5,242 nucleotides of DNA from Planctomycetota bacterium (lineage in GTDB: Bacteria > Planctomycetota > Phycisphaerae > Sedimentisphaerales > Anaerobacaceae): assembly GCA_017885385.1 (NCBI GenBank), contig JAFNGF010000381.1:6836-12077 (forward strand), in the 5' to 3' direction. Both the position numbers and the translations under genes were made by a program. Below are positions 4,039 through 5,242 of the stretch, in pieces. The notes under the pieces were generated by a model. The model was not told the origin of the DNA and made no database searches. It worked only from the letters and a program-made list of their open reading frames with translations. Position 1 is the first letter of the stretch. Every line of letters begins with the position of its first letter.

Positions 4039-5242
4039 TCATGCTTCTTGTATCAATTCAAAGCCGAGTAAAGCCGCGATGTTCTGGACAGGTCGCTTCA
4101 AGTCACCGTAGAAAGTGACGCGGTGCCAGCCCCACGTGTCCCAGAAGGAAAGCAGCTTATCGATGTCCCCTACCACCTCGGCAGCTAACTTGGTTCGGCA
4201 GGCCTTATCCTCATCGATGTTGGCAACGGATTTGCCCTGGTGGATTACCACCTTATGCGCATCGGGGTTAAATTCCAGCGTGGTTGTCATCTCACCCAGC
4301 GGCATCAGCGAGCGCACGGCTGCACCTTTTCGGTCCTCAGAGTGGTTGCGAATGTGGTAAGGATTGCTCGGACCATCGGGGCCAAAGACCCTATTCGGCG
4401 CGACACAATGGGCGTAAATAATCTGGTTCTTGGCTGTATCGACAACCGGGTCGGAGATATAGCCGGGCCGACCGACAAGATAGCTCATCAGCAGCATCGT
4501 GATGGTGGACGTGAGGTCGGATTCGCAGGCGCCCACGTAGCCGTCGTTATTGAGCTGGAAAAAGCCCAGGCACGGATAGGCTTTGATATGTCCGCCATAG
4601 AATCCGCCCAGGCAGTTCATCGTAATAGCCTGGGCCTTATTCTGCCGCATCAGATCGCTCATCGCCAGATACATAGCGCCCGACTTTTCAATTTCCTCTC
4701 GCGATGGCTCCACCACTTTCTCCGCCCCGTCAATCCATCGCTTGGCCCACTTTTGGGCCTCGGCCCGGTCGGCCTTATCGTAAAGCTCGTTGAGCGAGTC
4801 GTAGTTTACGGGCACGGTTTTGGTCCCGAATACTTCCTCGACGCCCTTTTCGGAACAGCCGAATCCGCCGCCCACACGCAGTATCACCGACGAGCGGAGC
4901 TTTTTGAGGCACTCGAAGCACTTGACGGCCTGGATCACATCGTCAAAATTCGACGATGAAACCCCCGCCACTTTCCAGCCGTTCCGTTTGGCCGCCGAAT
5001 ACGCGACCAGAAACTCGCCCGACCCGCCGTAGAAATCGTCCACAAATATGGTGGGTCTGCCTGTCGCGGCAATTGCCTGCGGTGCGCCGGTCCAGATGCC
5101 TACCATATAGATTAGATACCCGTCCACTTCCTTGTCGGCCTCGAGGATTTTCTTGGCCTCTTCTACATTGTGGACCGTGGCCGGCAGGAACTCTACACCC
5201 GGACAGCCTTTGCGGAGCTTTTCGGTAAGCTCTTTTTTGCGG
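4039..5242 (-). CDS. L-fucose/L-arabinose isomerase-like protein, C-terminal 400 codons (runs off right edge)
   Basis: The frame is open to the right edge (first complete codon at 5241), so the start lies outside; a GTG at 5127-5125 is internal, since coherent coding (LTEKLRKGCPGVEFLPATVHNVEEAKKIL) continues upstream of it. Numbering from that GTG, the protein has a strand and loop RPTIFVDDFYGGSGEFL (24-40), an alpha/beta middle region, YPCLGFFQLNNDGYVGACESDLTS (184-207), GRPGYISDPVVDTAKNQIIYAHCV (219-242) and a C-terminal domain ending FELIQEA. The CESD...ISD...AHC layout resembles the metal-binding acid and histidine arrangement of the L-fucose isomerase fold as used in COG2407-type proteins. 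Those isomerases convert aldoses to ketoses with a divalent metal. The substrate here is unknown and the protein could be a non-canonical family member. No repeats interrupt it. Stop is TGA. Confidence 0.8.
   Translation of the reverse strand, partial: RKKELTEKLRKGCPGVEFLPATVHNVEEAKKILEADKEVDGYLIYMVGIWTGAPQAIAATGRPTIFVDDFYGGSGEFLVAYSAAKRNGWKVAGVSSSNFDDVIQAVKCFECLKKLRSSVILRVGGGFGCSEKGVEEVFGTKTVPVNYDSLNELYDKADRAEAQKWAKRWIDGAEKVVEPSREEIEKSGAMYLAMSDLMRQNKAQAITMNCLGGFYGGHIKAYPCLGFFQLNNDGYVGACESDLTSTITMLLMSYLVGRPGYISDPVVDTAKNQIIYAHCVAPNRVFGPDGPSNPYHIRNHSEDRKGAAVRSLMPLGEMTTTLEFNPDAHKVVIHQGKSVANIDEDKACRTKLAAEVVGDIDKLLSFWDTWGWHRVTFYGDLKRPVQNIAALLGFELIQEA

Noticed and set aside
4240..4959. Plus-strand 239-codon open frame opposite the isomerase-like gene
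   Set aside because: It is antisense to a well-supported family protein and has no recognisable motifs; such long shadows are common where the true gene is rich in GC at third positions.

Overview
The window looks like chromosomal DNA of a free-living bacterium with moderate G+C, strong Shine-Dalgarno sequences (GGAGG) and many repeats. My best guess is the Planctomycetes, perhaps a Phycisphaerae-type lineage. This rests on a secreted ThuA-domain protein, an L-fucose/L-arabinose isomerase-like protein (COG2407 type) and intergenic spaces filled with short repeats. It is an inference from gene content, not a database match.

Layout from left to right: (1) the 5' end of a secreted ThuA-like gene on the minus strand (1-224, running off the left edge), preceded by a 148-bp leader with an extended -10 promoter and two palindromes. 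(2) gpsA, NAD(P)-dependent glycerol-3-phosphate dehydrogenase, minus strand (373-1536). It is 387 aa, where the family is usually about 330, because three repeat-derived segments sit in frame inside it. (3) A 382-bp repeat-rich spacer (1537-1918) with a branched inverted repeat ending in a U6 run, two near-identical palindromes, a dispersed-type repeat and a heptanucleotide array that touches the hflX stop. (4) hflX, a ribosome-associated GTPase, minus strand (1919-3235), with a TTG start, a strong RBS and a good promoter. (5) A 326-bp divergent spacer with degenerate heptamer arrays and back-to-back promoters for hflX and rpsU. (6) rpsU, ribosomal protein bS21, plus strand, 59 aa with a GTG start (3562-3741). 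(7) A 297-bp convergent spacer with several hairpins. (8) The C-terminal 400 codons of an L-fucose/L-arabinose isomerase-like protein, minus strand (4039-5242), running off the right edge.

The genes do not form one pathway. hflX and rpsU are translation-related and divergently transcribed; gpsA makes the glycerol phosphate backbone of phospholipids; the two edge genes suggest sugar metabolism. The most unusual feature is that the repeat families filling the spacers also appear inside gpsA. Two heptanucleotide arrays and one palindromic repeat have become coding sequence, each in frame and each outside the conserved motifs. Because seven is not a multiple of three, a tandem heptamer reads as the same cyclic heptapeptide in all three frames, so such an array without stops is translatable wherever it lands. 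This resembles Rickettsia palindromic elements inside genes and cyanobacterial heptameric STRR repeats, but here several repeat types converge on one housekeeping gene.
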